Positions 63,842-64,000 of a stretch of 64,000 bases of DNA are shown here, in pieces. A program made the translations under genes and the position numbers. Position 1 is the first letter of the stretch; the number at the start of each line of letters is the position of its first letter. Below the pieces are notes generated by a model that was given only the letters and a program-made list of their open reading frames with translations, had not been told where the DNA came from and did no database searches. This stretch comes from Adenophora triphylla var. japonica (taxonomy: Eukaryota > Streptophyta > Magnoliopsida > Asterales > Campanulaceae), in NCBI GenBank assembly GCA_022495995.1, contig JAFEMH010002512.1:124001-188000 (forward strand), written 5' to 3'.

Positions 63842-64000
63842 TGAAAGGTCATGTTTACTTAATCAATTAAATGGTTAGGCAGTTAAGCTTTGACAACTGA
63901 GGTGAAATCTTAGCTGTCAGATATTAACTGATACAAAAGGTAAGAGTGAAATGTGCAGCGGAATAAATAGTGTTGAAATAATGTAAAGACAAGTGATTAG
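63842..64000 (-). repeat. B4 5' LTR, cut by window end
   Basis: The last 159 bp of the family B LTR on minus, with one AGCTGTCA at 63912. It continues beyond the window. Confidence 0.88.

Overview
The window is nuclear DNA of an angiosperm, almost certainly a eudicot: nested LTR retrotransposons, plant-type Ty1/copia and Ty3/gypsy (Tat/Ogre-like) polyproteins, a plant mobile domain (PMD) gene, GT-AG introns and a NOD26-like aquaporin (NIP) exon. The species cannot be named from sequence alone. I see no intact host gene, tRNA, rRNA or CRISPR array.

Layout, left to right. (1) Family B, a SIRE-like copia (LTR begins TGTTAGGACC): copy B1 on the minus strand fills 1-60, 7946-9595 and 29352-29502 and runs off the left edge. 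(2) Element A, a degenerate copia, sits in the B1 gag at 66-7940 with a perfect CATAA target-site duplication (TSD). (3) Element C, a 19.75-kb Tat/Ogre-like gypsy on the minus strand, sits in the B1 LTR at 9596-29346 with a perfect GTTCT TSD. Its polyprotein (25.6 to 18.5 kb) has lost reverse transcriptase, RNase H and the integrase N-terminus through one in-frame deletion. Between pol and the 3' LTR it carries two antisense genes on the plus strand, a spliced PMD gene (13110-16017) and a DUF7745-like gene (16436-17940), followed by minisatellites. (4) 29503-30605 holds an unassigned segment and a NIP exon fragment.

(5) B2, a plus-strand copia at 30606-43701, keeps both ends, an open gag and a pol with several breaks. 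It also has about 5 kb of extra sequence with a divergent ORF pair: an intact 322-codon ORF on minus and a long ORF of about 1,050 codons, broken, on plus. Its 3' LTR is rearranged into an inverted repeat. (6) 43702-44822 is AT-rich 54-bp repeats with a 391-bp foldback element. (7) B3, a minus-strand copia fragment, is broken by a partial A-type LTR (44823-45784) and joined to a second NIP fragment (47508-47752). (8) B4, a minus-strand copia, spans 47753-50022 and 61314-64000. It is split by element D (50023-61313, TSD ACAAC/ACAGC), a very young non-autonomous element. D has a Tat-type Gag C-terminus, five minisatellite arrays and no pol.

How the parts relate. C and D have unrelated LTRs but share the Gag C-terminus, the polypurine tract and a CTACG...CGTAG hairpin block, so D looks like a passenger of C-type machinery. 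C itself lacks RT, so both would need an autonomous relative. LTR divergence (hand estimates of about 3.6% for A, 4-5% for C, 0.6% for D) gives the order: B1 and B4 first, then A and C, with D most recent. The most unusual signals are: a dispersed 15-mer built on TGACAGCT in copia B2; the hairpin block shared by C and D; a GC palindrome shared by the C LTR promoter and both antisense promoters; the RT-to-integrase deletion in C; and hairpin-bearing minisatellites in D.
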